A stretch of 64,000 nt of DNA from Rickettsiales bacterium (GCA_031266915.1 JAISAB010000020.1:1-64000); one strand, 5' to 3'. Numbered from the stretch's first letter, positions 45,239-54,097 are shown. Notes: generated from the letters alone by a model not told the origin. Made by a program: numbers and translations.

Positions 45239-45802
45239 ATGAATAGAATAATTTTCAAACTATCACGTGTGCTGGCATGTACGGTGCTTATCGCGTTATT
45301 TGCGCCCATGCCGGCGCGGGCCGAAATCGCGGCCAAATCCTATGTGGACAGCATGTTTATCGCCCAGGCGCAGAGCGAGCTGTTGAATCTGGTTTATCCT
45401 GTCGGATCCATATATATTTCGATAGTCAGCACGAATCCCGGAACTTTGTTCGGCGGAACATGGGTTGCGTTCGGCGCGGGCCGGGTCTTGATAGGCGCAG
45501 GCACTGGCACGGATACCAGAAACCAAAGCATCGCATTTTCGGCAAACGGCACGGGCGGAGAATACAATCATGTCCTGACAGTCAACGAATTGGCCGCGCA
45601 TGAGCATGCGACGAACACGTATAACGGTAGTCTTATATACTTGGATTATAACGGCGTCGGGTCTGGAAGCAATCGGATCTTGAACGCTGCATATTCGCCC
45701 GCTGCTAGCAATCCTTTGAGAGCCCAATCCACTGGCGGAAATGCTGCGCATAACAATATTCAGCCCTATATAGTCGTCTATATGTGGCGCAGAACGGCGT
45801 GA
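45239..45802 (+). CDS. Exported protein with phage tail-collar-like domain
   Basis: A 187-residue protein with a Sec signal peptide ('VLACTVLIALFAPMPARA', cut after 'ARA'). The mature part resembles the C-terminal receptor/collar domain of phage tail fibres and T4 gp10/gp12-like proteins: 'YPVGSIYISIVSTNPGTLFG', 'GGTWVAFGAGRVLIGAG', 'HEHATN' and the very typical end 'HNNIQPYIVVYMWRRTA'. A phage domain behind a signal peptide implies a domesticated surface or adhesion module rather than a virion part. ATG 45239 is preceded by AAAGAGAG; the longer frame from 45200 has no signal peptide start. Confidence 0.72.
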   Translation: MNRIIFKLSRVLACTVLIALFAPMPARAEIAAKSYVDSMFIAQAQSELLNLVYPVGSIYISIVSTNPGTLFGGTWVAFGAGRVLIGAGTGTDTRNQSIAFSANGTGGEYNHVLTVNELAAHEHATNTYNGSLIYLDYNGVGSGSNRILNAAYSPAASNPLRAQSTGGNAAHNNIQPYIVVYMWRRTA

Positions 45803-45858
45803 GTGGATTTCTGATTTATTATTGCTGATTTATGATTTTAAAAACAAATACTTTGTAT

Positions 45859-45894
45859 TTTTTGTCATTCCCGCCTACGCGGGAATGACAAAAA
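45859..45894. repeat. Short perfect palindrome
   Basis: TTTTGTCATTCCCGC / GCGGGAATGACAAAA hairpin between convergent genes; it could act as a bidirectional terminator. The same GTCATTCCCGC arm is present in the MITE-like copy C. Confidence 0.7.
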
Positions 45895-46013
45895 CTTAAT
45901 AAGTTCAAATAATTATATCTTTTAAATCAATCAACATAAAATGAACAATTTGCTTTAACAAAGGTGCGCGAACACGCGCCCATATCACCTTCAATTACAC
46001 TTGCGCCTTTGGC

Positions 46014-47900
46014 CTATTTTTCCGAAAAATCAGCGTCTGTCGTTTTGCCGTCGTCGGCCGCAGCGCCATCGGGCGCCGTTTCGGCCTCTTGGGCGGCTTT
46101 GTAAACGGCCTCACCCAATTTCATCGCCTTTTCAGTCAGCGCGTCCGTCTTTTCTTTCAGAGATTCCGCTGTCGCGCCGTCGCGTGCGATTTCATCGGCC
46201 AGTTCCTGTTTCGCAGTTTCTATCGCCTTTTTTTCGTCCTCGCTGATTTTGTCGCCGTGTTCCTTTAATGACTTTTCGATTGAAAAGACCGCGGCCTCGG
46301 CATGATTCTTTGCCTCGGCCAGTTCGCGTTTTTTCTTGTCGGCCTCGGCGTTCGCGGCGGCTTCGTCAACCATCTTTTTGATGTCGGCCTCGGACAATCC
46401 GCCGTCCGATTTTATTGACACGTTCTGTTCCTTGCCGGTGCCTTTGTCCTTGGCGGACACGTGCACGATGCCGTTCGCGTCGATGTCAAAGGATACTTCA
46501 ACCTGCGGCATGCCGCGCGGGGCGGGGGCGATGCCCTCTAGATTGAATTGCGCCAGCAGCTTGTTGTCCGCGGCCATGTCGCGCTCGCCCTGAAAGACGC
46601 GGATGGTGACGGCCGACTGGTTGTCTTCGGCGGTGCTGAAGACCTGGGATTTTTTTGTCGGAATCGTCGTGTTGCGGTCAATCAGGCGCGTGAACACGCC
46701 GCCCAATGTCTCGATGCCCAGCGACAGCGGCGTGACGTCCAGCAACAGCACGTCCTTGACATCGCCCTTCAGCACGCCGCCCTGGATGGCCGCGCCCAGG
46801 CCGACGACTTCGTCCGGGTTCACGCCCTTGTGCGGTTCGCGTCCGAAGAATTCCTTGACGGTTTCAGCGACCTTGGGCATGCGGGTCTGACCGCCGACCA
46901 AGATGACTTCGTTGATTTTGGATTTGTCGACGCCGGCGTCTTTCAGCGCCTGACGGCACGGCGCGATTGTTTTTTCAATCAAATCGCCGACCAGAGATTC
47001 CAGCTTGGCGCGCGTTAGCGTCGTGTTGAAATGCTTTGGCCCGGACGCGTCCGCCGTCAGATACGGCAGGTTGATGTCCGTCGAAGTTTTGGAGGACAAT
47101 TCGATTTTCGCTTTTTCGGCGGCCTCTTTCAAACGCTGCAGCGCCAGCTTGTCCGCGGACAAATCGATGCCGCTTTGGCCTTTGAATTCGGCAATCAGGA
47201 AATCCAGAACCCGCGCGTCGAAATCCGCGCCGCCCAGCATCGTGTCGCCGTTGGTCGATTTGACTTCGAACACGCCGTCGACGATTTCCAAGATGGACAC
47301 GTCGAACGTGCCGCCGCCCAAGTCATAGACAACAATTGTTCCGTTCTTGTTTTTATCCAGGCCGTACGCCAGCGCGGCGGCGGTCGGTTCGTTGACGATA
47401 CGCAATACGTTCAGGCCCGCGATGCGGCCGGCGTCTTTGGTTGCCTGGCGCTGGGAATCATTGAAATAGGCCGGAACGGTAATGACCGCGTCCGAGACCG
47501 ATTCGCCCAGATAGCTTTCGGCGTCTTTTTTCAGCTTGGCCAGAATCATCGCGGATATTTGGGACGGCGCGTATTTCTTGCCGTCGATTTCGACCCAGGC
47601 GTCGCCGTTGTCGCCGGCGACGATTTTATAGGGAACGCGCGCGGCGATTTCCTTGACCGCGGGGCTGTCGAAACGCAGGCCCATCAGGCGCTTGATTTCA
47701 TAAATAGTGTTTGCGGGATTTGTCACGGCCTGGTTCTTGGCGGTGACGCCGACCAGCTGCTCGCCGCCGCCGGTGATGGCGACGACCGACGGAGTGGTGC
47801 GCTGACCCTCGGCGTTTTCGATGATTTTAGGATCGCCGCCGTCCATGAACGCCATTGCGGAATTCGTTGTTCCCAAGTCTATGCCTAATACTTTTGCCAT
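46014..47900 (-). CDS. dnaK: Chaperone DnaK (Hsp70)
   Basis: A 628-residue Hsp70. ATPase domain: '[17 protein letters not shown]', '[20 protein letters not shown]', '[14 protein letters not shown]', '[15 protein letters not shown]'. The substrate-binding part contains '[20 protein letters not shown]' and '[20 protein letters not shown]'. The lid ends in an Ala/Asp-rich tail without EEVD, as normal in bacteria. CAAGGAG precedes the ATG. No dnaJ or grpE is adjacent. Confidence 0.97.
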   Translation of the reverse strand: MAKVLGIDLGTTNSAMAFMDGGDPKIIENAEGQRTTPSVVAITGGGEQLVGVTAKNQAVTNPANTIYEIKRLMGLRFDSPAVKEIAARVPYKIVAGDNGDAWVEIDGKKYAPSQISAMILAKLKKDAESYLGESVSDAVITVPAYFNDSQRQATKDAGRIAGLNVLRIVNEPTAAALAYGLDKNKNGTIVVYDLGGGTFDVSILEIVDGVFEVKSTNGDTMLGGADFDARVLDFLIAEFKGQSGIDLSADKLALQRLKEAAEKAKIELSSKTSTDINLPYLTADASGPKHFNTTLTRAKLESLVGDLIEKTIAPCRQALKDAGVDKSKINEVILVGGQTRMPKVAETVKEFFGREPHKGVNPDEVVGLGAAIQGGVLKGDVKDVLLLDVTPLSLGIETLGGVFTRLIDRNTTIPTKKSQVFSTAEDNQSAVTIRVFQGERDMAADNKLLAQFNLEGIAPAPRGMPQVEVSFDIDANGIVHVSAKDKGTGKEQNVSIKSDGGLSEADIKKMVDEAAANAEADKKKRELAEAKNHAEAAVFSIEKSLKEHGDKISEDEKKAIETAKQELADEIARDGATAESLKEKTDALTEKAMKLGEAVYKAAQEAETAPDGAAADDGKTTDADFSEK

Positions 47901-47949
47901 TTTGTTTTACTCCTTGCAATATTTTTGACAATGAATTTGTCTGCCCCCC

Positions 47950-47977
47950 ATATAGTTACACCAAAAACTATTTCAAG
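47950..47977 (-). promoter_or_regulatory. dnaK: Candidate heat-shock (sigma32-type) promoter of dnaK
   Basis: On the minus strand CTTGAAA (47971-47977), 15 bases, then CTATAT (47950-47955), close to the alphaproteobacterial RpoH pattern CTTG-spacer-CYTATNT. It lies about 50 bases upstream of the start. The exact start site is not known. Confidence 0.5.
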
Positions 47978-48024
47978 GTCCATAGGAAAAAATATCATTG
48001 GCGGTCAGAATGTTTTTTTACCTC

Positions 48025-48053
48025 TTGATTTTCCGTCTTCTTTAATCTAGTAT
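48025..48053 (+). promoter_or_regulatory. Sigma70-like promoter of leader RNA copy 6
   Basis: TTGATT (48025-48030), 17 bases, TAGTAT (48048-48053), seven bases before the 5' hairpin. Confidence 0.75.
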
Positions 48054-48059
48054 TAAAGC

Positions 48060-48258
48060 ATCGCGGGGCGTTCCCGCGATGGGGCTTGATAACCTCTTGT
48101 TAGCGTCGTGACGAATTTACACGCTTGTGCGTCTTTTTTCGTATAACGGCGAAAAATCAACTCCTGACTTAGTCAGGAGGGCGGCGATATATCGAAATAA
48201 GCCGCGCAATTCTAACAATTGTTATCAACCTCCTGACCACCCTTTCAAGGTGGTTTTT
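48060..48258 (+). ncRNA. Structured leader RNA, family copy 6
   Basis: The clearest member. The 5' hairpin is TCGCGGG/CCCGCGA (48061-48079), with a long-range stem TTGATAAC (48086-48093) with GTTATCAA (48221-48228). Hairpin CTCCTGAC/GTCAGGAG (about 48162-48180) precedes the core GCGGCGATATATCGAAATAAGC, whose GCGGC pairs with GCCGC; CAATT/AATTG is next, and CCACC/GGTGG with TTTTT ends it (48236-48257). AACCTCC (48227-48233) can pair with GGAGGTT of the gene's ribosome binding site at 48274-48280, and CCTCCTGAC can alternatively pair with the earlier GTCAGGAGG. Confidence 0.85.
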
Positions 48259-48283
48259 GCTTTACCTAAAAAAGGAGGTTTTA

Positions 48284-49042
48284 ATGAAATTTAAATTTTT
48301 CGCAACTTTTATGACAATAATTTTGACATCGACGACACATACCTGGGCGGCATCGTGCTGGATAGCTACAAAACCAACCAGCAGTAACTACATCGCATGC
48401 CTGCAGTCGCACACAGGATATTGGAATTGCAATTCTTCCAGCAGTTGCGGCAGCTCACAAGTAACTGCTGTCACAGGCAAACCCTATGGATTTTCTGATG
48501 CCAATACAATGAGCACGAGCGAAATGACGTCCTGCGGTGTAATCTGTACTCCATATGGTTTTAGAATGTTTGCTAATAACGATGCTGAAGCGATTGATTG
48601 CAACGGTACATGGGATTTAAATTCCAGCACTCGCGAAGCAGTATGTCAATGCAACGTTAGAAGCTGCACTGCTTGCAACAGCGTGTCGGTCGAGCAATGG
48701 ATTGCTATGAGCGGAACGGGCACGATCGTGTTCCAAGTGAAGCAGACCCGCACCGCCACGTGTTCAGGAAACACCTGCACCAGCAACGGCAGCTGCTCTA
48801 CCGGAAGCTGGACCAACACCAACAATTACCGCTGCTCGGCGGGATATTATGGCAGCGTTTCGACCAGCAACTACAGCTGCGCGCTGTGTCCGTGCATGAC
48901 AGACACTGGCGGCGTCAATCGCTGCGGCGCCAGTTCCGCCGGTACTACTCTTGTCAGTGGATGCGTCATGGCGACCGAATACGAATTTAACGACGGGACC
49001 GGCGATTATTCATTTACGACCGCATGTCCGGCATCATTGTAA
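48284..49042 (+). CDS. Exported Cys-rich protein (GYYG family)
   Basis: A 252-residue exported protein with signal peptide 'FFATFMTIILTSTTHTWA'. The mature part carries more than 20 Cys residues, mostly in pairs ('CNVRSCTACNS', 'CALCPCM'), the shared motif 'YRCSAGYYGSV', and Ser/Thr/Asn-rich stretches. It resembles the 17.1 kb paralogue in layout: N-terminal variable part, Cys pairs, GYYG block, short tail. AAAAAGGAGG lies before ATG 48284; the frame upstream from 48257 belongs to the leader. Function unknown; a surface or matrix protein stabilised by disulfides is plausible. Confidence 0.75.
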   Translation: MKFKFFATFMTIILTSTTHTWAASCWIATKPTSSNYIACLQSHTGYWNCNSSSSCGSSQVTAVTGKPYGFSDANTMSTSEMTSCGVICTPYGFRMFANNDAEAIDCNGTWDLNSSTREAVCQCNVRSCTACNSVSVEQWIAMSGTGTIVFQVKQTRTATCSGNTCTSNGSCSTGSWTNTNNYRCSAGYYGSVSTSNYSCALCPCMTDTGGVNRCGASSAGTTLVSGCVMATEYEFNDGTGDYSFTTACPASL

Positions 49043-49078
49043 TAAAAAAGTACGTTCTTATTAGTCGAGTTTATTTGA

Positions 49079-49168
49079 TAAATAGTCAATAGCGAATAGT
49101 GCTTAGTTTATAGTGCATAGTTAGACAGTTCACTAATCACTATAAACTATGCACTATTCACTAGTGTT
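49079..49168. repeat. TAGTG/CACTA palindromic repeat, copy 2
   Basis: Left arm ATAGTGCTTAGTTTATAGTGCATAG, right arm CTATAAACTATGCACTATTCACTAGTG. Between this and copy 3 (49381) lie ~210 bases without a gene, containing a GAAAATTC word, CCCC-rich tracts and a hairpin-forming AACTTG repeat. Confidence 0.75.
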
Positions 49169-49380
49169 TCATGACCAACAATCTCCCCGAATTTTCATCG
49201 GCAACAAGTTGCCGGAAAATTCTCCCCTCTTTAACAAGAAGGGGCAACAGCCCAGAACAGCTCGCCGACACAAGACTTGGCACTTGTCCCCCTTGATTCA
49301 GCTCTTGTCCCCCTTAGTAAAGGGGAAAAGTTTTTGTTAGCGCCAGCGTTACAAAAACTTGGGGGATGCCGGTTTTTTTA

Positions 49381-49468
49381 ATCACTAGTGAATAGTGATT
49401 AGTGCATAGTGTTTAGTTATTAGTAAACTATTTAACTATACACTATAAACTAAGCACTATTCACTAAT
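49381..49468. repeat. TAGTG/CACTA palindromic repeat, copy 3
   Basis: Left arm CACTAGTGAATAGTGATTAGTG, right arm CACTATAAACTAAGCACTATTCACTAATG. It lies just before the rplY terminator. Confidence 0.75.
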
Positions 49469-49486
49469 GTTTTTTTACGAGTCACG

Positions 49487-49517
49487 AAAAAACCGCCCAG
49501 CGGGCGGTTTTTTTTAT
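49487..49517. terminator. Terminator after rplY
   Basis: AACCGCCC / GGGCGGTT hairpin with A and T runs on either side; it overlaps the 3' end of rplY. Confidence 0.85.
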
Positions 49518-50167
49518 TTCTTGGCCGGTTTGCCTTTCGCGGGCGCAGCGGCTGCAGTGGGCGCGGCTGCGGGTGCTTCGGCCTTTTTGACATCGCTGGC
49601 TTCTTCGGCCATCTTGCCGCCGATTGCGGCGAACGCCAAATCAGCCATGCGCAGGCCCAGTTCGACGCCATTGGGCAGTTTCAAATCAGAACCGTGCACG
49701 GAATCGCCGATGCCCAATTCGCTTAAATCTATTACGATTTTTTCCGGGATGGATTCTATCAAACCGACCAACGCCACTTGGCGCACCGCGAAGTTCAGCA
49801 CGCCGCCGACCTTCAGGCCCTTGGATGTTTCGATATTGACGCATTCCACCGGAACGACCACATGCACGGGCTTTTTGACGTCGATGCGCTTGAAGTCCAC
49901 ATGAACCGCGTTGTCCGTAACCGGATGATACTGGATGTCGGCCAGCATGACGTTTTCTTGACCAGCCGGCGTTTTGATTTCGAATAATTTCGTTCGCAGA
50001 CCCGGCGTGCGCAGCAGCATTCCAAAGCCGTAGTCGTCCAGTTCGATGGCCAGGGGTGCTGTTTTTTCGCCGTAAATGACGGCTGGGATTTTTTTGTTAT
50101 TGCGAACGGCGCGCGCGGCCCCCTTGCCGGCGACGCTGCGAATTTCCGCATTTAATTGTATTGCCAT
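49514..50167 (-). CDS. rplY: Ribosomal protein L25 (CTC form)
   Basis: A 217-residue L25/CTC protein binding 5S rRNA. Seen: 'AIQLNAEIRSVAGKGAARAV' with the family's R-G-A pattern, 'KIPAVIYGEK', 'MLADIQYHPVTDNAVHVDF' and the CTC C-terminal domain, ending in an Ala/Pro/Lys-rich tail ('APAKGKPAKK'). Length is normal for the long form. It stands alone in the minus direction, divergent from nothing close; rsmD lies upstream in the same direction. Confidence 0.93.
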   Translation of the reverse strand: MAIQLNAEIRSVAGKGAARAVRNNKKIPAVIYGEKTAPLAIELDDYGFGMLLRTPGLRTKLFEIKTPAGQENVMLADIQYHPVTDNAVHVDFKRIDVKKPVHVVVPVECVNIETSKGLKVGGVLNFAVRQVALVGLIESIPEKIVIDLSELGIGDSVHGSDLKLPNGVELGLRMADLAFAAIGGKMAEEASDVKKAEAPAAAPTAAAAPAKGKPAKK

Positions 50168-50255
50168 TTTGGTTTCCTTTTTTTGACGTTAAGCGACCTC
50201 CAAGGGTGTCGCACGGGACGCATTATTGATTAGAACACGAGAAAAATCAAGTTTT

Positions 50256-50840
50256 TTATTCCCCGCCTGCGGGCAGGTGGGCGACTTTGCGTTCCAATAT
50301 AATAAACCGGGCGCGGCCGTATGTCTTGTCGCGCAGTACGGCCCATAGCTCTTCTGAAAATACAGGCGCGGCGGTATTTTCCATTTCCCACACGATGATT
50401 GTTCCCGGTCGCGCGATCTGGGCTAATTTGCGAACCAGACTGATTCCCAAATCATGACTGGAATAGGGCGGGTCGATAAAAACGATGTCGGCGGCCGCGC
50501 CGTGGCGCTTGACGGCGTTCAGCGCATCCGTCATTTCAATCGTCGCGCCGGGCATATCCGCGACGTTTTTGTTTATGGTCTTGAAAGAATCCGCGGAAAT
50601 ATCCGTAAAGATGACCGACGCATTGCGATACCTGGACAGAAATTCGACGCCGAACGCGCCGCTGCCGGCAAAGGCGTCCCAGACCGTAATTCGTGATTTG
50701 TGATTCGTGACTCGCAAAATATTCTCGAGCATGTTGAACAAGGCTATTCTGGCTTTGTTTTGCGTCGGGCGGGCGCCGCCTGGCAAAAACAGTCGGCGGC
50801 CGCGCTCCCGTCCTGAAATGATTTGCAATTTAGATTCCAT
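50256..50840 (-). CDS. rsmD: 16S rRNA (guanine966-N2)-methyltransferase
   Basis: A 194-residue RsmD methylating G966 of 16S rRNA. Seen: 'LQIISGRERGRRLFLP', 'RPTQNKARIALFNML', SAM site 'VWDAFAGSGAFGVEFLSR' and catalytic 'IVFIDPPYSSHDLGI'. Between 'NMLENI' and 'TVWDAFAG' the residues 'LRVTNHKSRI' are written in a GTGATTCGTGA-type repeat that also occurs between genes (54.06 kb). It is divergent from tadA with 17 bases between starts. Confidence 0.93.
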   Translation of the reverse strand: MESKLQIISGRERGRRLFLPGGARPTQNKARIALFNMLENILRVTNHKSRITVWDAFAGSGAFGVEFLSRYRNASVIFTDISADSFKTINKNVADMPGATIEMTDALNAVKRHGAAADIVFIDPPYSSHDLGISLVRKLAQIARPGTIIVWEMENTAAPVFSEELWAVLRDKTYGRARFIILERKVAHLPAGGE

Positions 50841-50857
50841 GCTTTAAAGTATACATC

Positions 50858-51310
50858 ATGGACCCGATGAGACAAGCGATTATTTTGGCGCGCCGCGCCG
50901 CGGCGCATGACGATGTGCCGATTGGCGCGATTGTCGTGCAGGGCGGCCGCATTATCGCGCGCGGCGAAAACCAGGTTCAATTAAAGCGCAATCCGACGCT
51001 GCACGCGGAAATCGTCGCGCTGAACCGCGCGGTGAAAAAGCTGGGGACCAAGTTTCTGGATGATTGCGAAATCTATGTCACACTGGAACCCTGCGCGATG
51101 TGCGCTGTCGCGCTGTCGCTGGCGCGCGTATCCAAGATTCATTTCGCGGCCGCCGATGAAAAAGGTGGCGGCGTCCGGCACAATGCGCGCGTGTTTGAAA
51201 CGGACAAACATCTGTGGAAACCGGAAATTATCGAGCATCCGGAACACGCGGCCGAATCCGCACAAATGTTAAGAGATTTTTTCAAATCAAAACGCAAGAA
51301 TAACCACTAG
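50858..51310 (+). CDS. tadA: tRNA-specific adenosine deaminase TadA
   Basis: A 150-residue zinc deaminase making inosine at the wobble position of tRNA-Arg(ACG). The metal and catalytic motif 'HAE' is at residues 49-51 and 'PCAMC' at 78-82; 'PIGAIVVQ' and 'EPCAMCAVALSLARVSKIHFAA' are typical. The start ATG follows the RsmD start in divergent orientation. The last codons (KNNH) and the TAG stop touch the TAGTG repeat, which provides the stop. Confidence 0.94.
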   Translation: MDPMRQAIILARRAAAHDDVPIGAIVVQGGRIIARGENQVQLKRNPTLHAEIVALNRAVKKLGTKFLDDCEIYVTLEPCAMCAVALSLARVSKIHFAAADEKGGGVRHNARVFETDKHLWKPEIIEHPEHAAESAQMLRDFFKSKRKNNH

Positions 51311-51392
51311 TGCATAGTGAGTAGTGCTTAGTTTATAGTTAACTAGTTCACTAATCACTATAAACTAAGCACTATTCACTACTGACTATTTT
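51308..51392. repeat. TAGTG/CACTA palindromic repeat, copy 4
   Basis: Left arm TAGTGCATAGTGAGTAGTGC, right arm GCACTATTCACTACTGACTA. It joins the convergent ends of tadA and gpmI, supplying the TAG of tadA (51308-51310) and the TAG and last codons ('IVSSE') of gpmI. Confidence 0.82.
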
Positions 51393-52865
51393 TAGCAGGT
51401 TCTTTCCAGTCATCTCATGTGGCTGCGGCATACCCAGAATCTTCAACATGGTCGGGGCTAAATCCGACAGGCCCCCCGATGCGACAGCACGCACGTCATT
51501 GGACACAATAATCAAATTAACCTGATTTGTCGTATGCGCGGTCCAGGGTGTGTTGCTTTCGTAATCCCACAGCTTTTCGGCATTGCCATGGTCCGCTGTT
51601 ATCAGCATCGTTCCGCCCAGTTCCAACACCGCAGGGACAAGTTTGCTTAATTGTTCATCCAGGCATTCCATCGCCCGGATTGCTGCGGATTCCACAGCCG
51701 TGTGCCCGACCATATCCCCATTGGCATAGTTCAAAATCACAACGTCGAACTTCGACAATCTGTCCAACAAGGCGCGCGTGATTTCCGGCGCGGACATTTC
51801 CGGTTTCATATCGAACGTCGCGACGTCCGGGGACGCAATCAGGACTTTTTCCTCGCCCGGGTAATCGATGTTTCTTTCCGCATCGAAAAAGTATGTCACG
51901 TGATTGTACTTTTCCGTCTCGGCGATGCGCAGCTGGGTCTTGCCGGCGGCCGCCAAAACATCGCCCAACGTGTTTTTGACATTTATGTCGTCCAGCAGCG
52001 CGGGACACAGCTCGTCCAATCCTTCGCCGTATTGCGAGAAACACAGAACGCGCGCATTTGTCGTAACGATGCTGCGCATAATCTGGCGCGCGCGATCGCT
52101 GCGGTAATTGCCGAACAGGAACCCGTCAGCCTCATGAATAATGGATGATGGATGATGGATGATGGTCGGTCTTATAAATTCATCGGTTTCGCCGCGTTCG
52201 TACGCCGCCACGACGGCTTCGTCGATTGATGCGGCGGAAAAAGCGCTTTCGCCATGCGCGATGGCGTTGAACGCCGATTCCGTGCGGTCCAGATTCTGGT
52301 TCCGGTCCATCGCGTAATAGCGTCCGGATACTGTCGCGAACCAAGCCCGGCCCGACGCCAGGGCATCGGCCAATTCGGATTTAATCAATTCGACATAGGC
52401 CGTCGCGGACTTCGGCAAAGTATCGCGGCCATCAGCGATAAAATGTATGGCGATTTTCAGGCCCGACGCCAGAATCCGCTTGGCGATAATTAAAATCTCG
52501 CCGATGTCGGAATGAACGCGGCCGTCGGACATCAGACCGGCCAAGTGAACGATGCCGCCGGATGCCTTGACGGCGTCGATAAATTCGCGCAAGGGTTTGT
52601 TTTTGTCCCAATCTTCCAATTCAAAACGGCGCAGATACTGGTTGACGATGCGGCCCGATCCAATCGTGATATGCCCGACCTCGGAATTGCCCATAGTGTC
52701 CGGGGGCAGCCCGACGGCCGGCCCGCTGGTATCCAGCCTGGAATTCGGATATTTCGCCAGCAATTCGTCAAAAAATGGCATTTTGGCCAGGGAAACCGCG
52801 TTGTGTTCCCGGGCATTACTGATTCCGACGCCGTCAAGAATACATAGAACCAAAGGCTTTGTCAT
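51372..52865 (-). CDS. gpmI: Phosphoglycerate mutase, cofactor-independent
   Basis: A 497-residue manganese-dependent iPGM converting 3- to 2-phosphoglycerate. Seen: 'KPLVLCILDGVGIS', catalytic Ser in 'PPDTMGNSEVGHITIG', 'FIADGRDTLPKSA', 'VSGRYYAMDRNQN', 'ANGDMVGHTAV' and 'ITADHGNAEKLWD'. The segment 'IRPTIIHHPSSIIHE' contains repeat-coded residues (ATGATGGATGATGG), and the very last residues come from the palindromic repeat. ATG 52865 has AGGAG upstream; the longer frame from 52919 includes that site. Confidence 0.94.
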   Translation of the reverse strand: MTKPLVLCILDGVGISNAREHNAVSLAKMPFFDELLAKYPNSRLDTSGPAVGLPPDTMGNSEVGHITIGSGRIVNQYLRRFELEDWDKNKPLREFIDAVKASGGIVHLAGLMSDGRVHSDIGEILIIAKRILASGLKIAIHFIADGRDTLPKSATAYVELIKSELADALASGRAWFATVSGRYYAMDRNQNLDRTESAFNAIAHGESAFSAASIDEAVVAAYERGETDEFIRPTIIHHPSSIIHEADGFLFGNYRSDRARQIMRSIVTTNARVLCFSQYGEGLDELCPALLDDINVKNTLGDVLAAAGKTQLRIAETEKYNHVTYFFDAERNIDYPGEEKVLIASPDVATFDMKPEMSAPEITRALLDRLSKFDVVILNYANGDMVGHTAVESAAIRAMECLDEQLSKLVPAVLELGGTMLITADHGNAEKLWDYESNTPWTAHTTNQVNLIIVSNDVRAVASGGLSDLAPTMLKILGMPQPHEMTGKNLLKIVSSE

Positions 52866-52983
52866 CTTATCTCCTGTTTGCTTTGACGGTATCATAATAG
52901 TTTTTTGATTGCAAAACAAAAAGAAAAGCTGTATAAAGCCTGTATAGGAACCATTTCATATAAAACATCCATGGGAGATTACG

Positions 52984-53397
52984 ATGAGCGTCAAGAACTC
53001 TGCGCCGACATCCATAGACGAACATATCGGACAACGAATGCAGCTGCGCCGCAACATGATGGGCTTGTCCCAGAAAGATTTGGCCGGGCTGTGCGGGGTA
53101 ACTTTCCAGCAGATTCAGAAATATGAAACTGCTGGCAATCGGATTTCTGCGTCCCGTCTGTTCGATGTCAGCACGGCTTTGGAAACCCCGGTTTCGTTTT
53201 TCTTTTCGGGTCTGCCGGGCAATATGCCCGAAGAAACCCGCGCCAACCGGTCGGTCAGAATATCTTCGCCGAAATCCGACGATCCGCTGGGCAAGAACGA
53301 ATCCTTGTTATTGATAAATTTGTATTGGAAGCTGCCGAACGACGACCAACGCAAGATGGTTATGAAGATGTTGAAAAGTTTGAACGGCGCTGATTAA
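52984..53397 (+). CDS. XRE-family transcriptional regulator
   Basis: A 137-residue Cro/CI-type regulator with N-terminal helix-turn-helix ('IGQRMQLRRNMMGLSQKDLA' followed by 'GVTFQQIQKYETAGNRISAS') and a ~65-residue C-terminal part that may mediate dimerisation. This layout is common in alphaproteobacterial stand-alone regulators (for example the SinR-like group near gpmI or metK). GGAG occurs before the ATG. Targets unknown. It is divergent from gpmI; a terminator follows. Confidence 0.85.
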   Translation: MSVKNSAPTSIDEHIGQRMQLRRNMMGLSQKDLAGLCGVTFQQIQKYETAGNRISASRLFDVSTALETPVSFFFSGLPGNMPEETRANRSVRISSPKSDDPLGKNESLLLINLYWKLPNDDQRKMVMKMLKSLNGAD

Positions 53398-53422
53398 AAA
53401 ACCGCCCGCTGGGCGGTTTTTT
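53396..53422 (+). terminator. Terminator after the XRE gene
   Basis: AAACCGCCC / GGGCGGTTT hairpin followed by T run. Confidence 0.85.
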
Positions 53423-53423
53423 A

Positions 53424-53690
53424 GTTATAAGTTATAAAGGATAAGTTATAAATGGCGCAAATGACAGAAATATACCTTTTGGGCCCCAAAACCTCAAGAC
53501 TCGTCATTCCCGCTTGGACCACCCACGAAAATCCAGTAGGTTTTCGCGGGACCCGGTGGCGGGAATCCAATGTATTCAAACTATGAACAATACACGTGTG
53601 ATAAATACATTGGACCCCCGCCTTTGTGGGGGTAACGGCAAGTGAGAAGAATGTCGAAAAAGGTACATTCGATGTCAGTTGAGCTAATCT
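53424..53690. repeat. MITE-like composite palindrome, copy C
   Basis: The largest copy. Left: AGTTATAAGG-like words, then TGACAGAAATATACCTTTTGG; CCTCAAGACTCGTCATTCCCGC; a nested palindrome AATCCAATGTATT...AATACATTGGA; right: GGGGGTAACGGCAAGTGAG, then GAATGTCGAAAAAGGTACATTC and TGTCAGTTGA. Copies A and B have the same outer arms. Confidence 0.72.
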
Positions 53691-54096
53691 CTATGTATTA
53701 AACCACCCCGGCCGCTACGCGCCCACCCCTCCACCGGAGGGGAACTTTGACCGAGCTTTTTATTTATTCTTTACTCTTTATTATTTAATAATTGTTATCT
53801 GTGCTCTGTTAATTGTTAACTGAAAAGGGGCGTCAGCCCCGCGGCAATCCAGTAAAATGAATTCGTGCGTCCGTTGGGTGCACTTTCTTTTGTCCCCCCT
53901 CCTGTGGGGGAGTACTTTTCCTCTCTTGCTGATGGGGGTCACGAAGTGACGGGGTAGTGTTACTGGATTGCTTCGCCGCGCTCGCAATGACACGGTGGCG
54001 ATTTAGTACCCAGTACCTAATACCAAGTACCCATCTGCGCTGCGCAATGACAATTGATTTCCTTTTACGAATCACGAGTCACGAATTACGTATCAC
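53691..54096. other. Repeat-dense intergenic region, no gene
   Basis: Includes CACCCCTCCACCGGAGGGG (matching 44886 in reverse), GGATTGCTTCG...CTCGCAATGAC (53960-53990), AGTACCCAGTACCTAATACC (54007-54030, the same words that code the end of the four-helix-bundle gene), and ACGAATCACGAGTCACG (54066-54085, the same words found in rsmD). No reading frame is convincing. Confidence 0.65.
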
Positions 54097-54097
54097 G

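Noticed and set aside
48060-48258. Structured RNA as a known riboswitch, 6S RNA, hammerhead/pistol ribozyme or retron RNA
   Set aside because: None of the hallmark motifs (for example CUGAUGA, cobalamin or TPP boxes, 6S central bubble) are present, copies are multiple, and no reverse transcriptase is nearby. A proper Rfam search was not possible.
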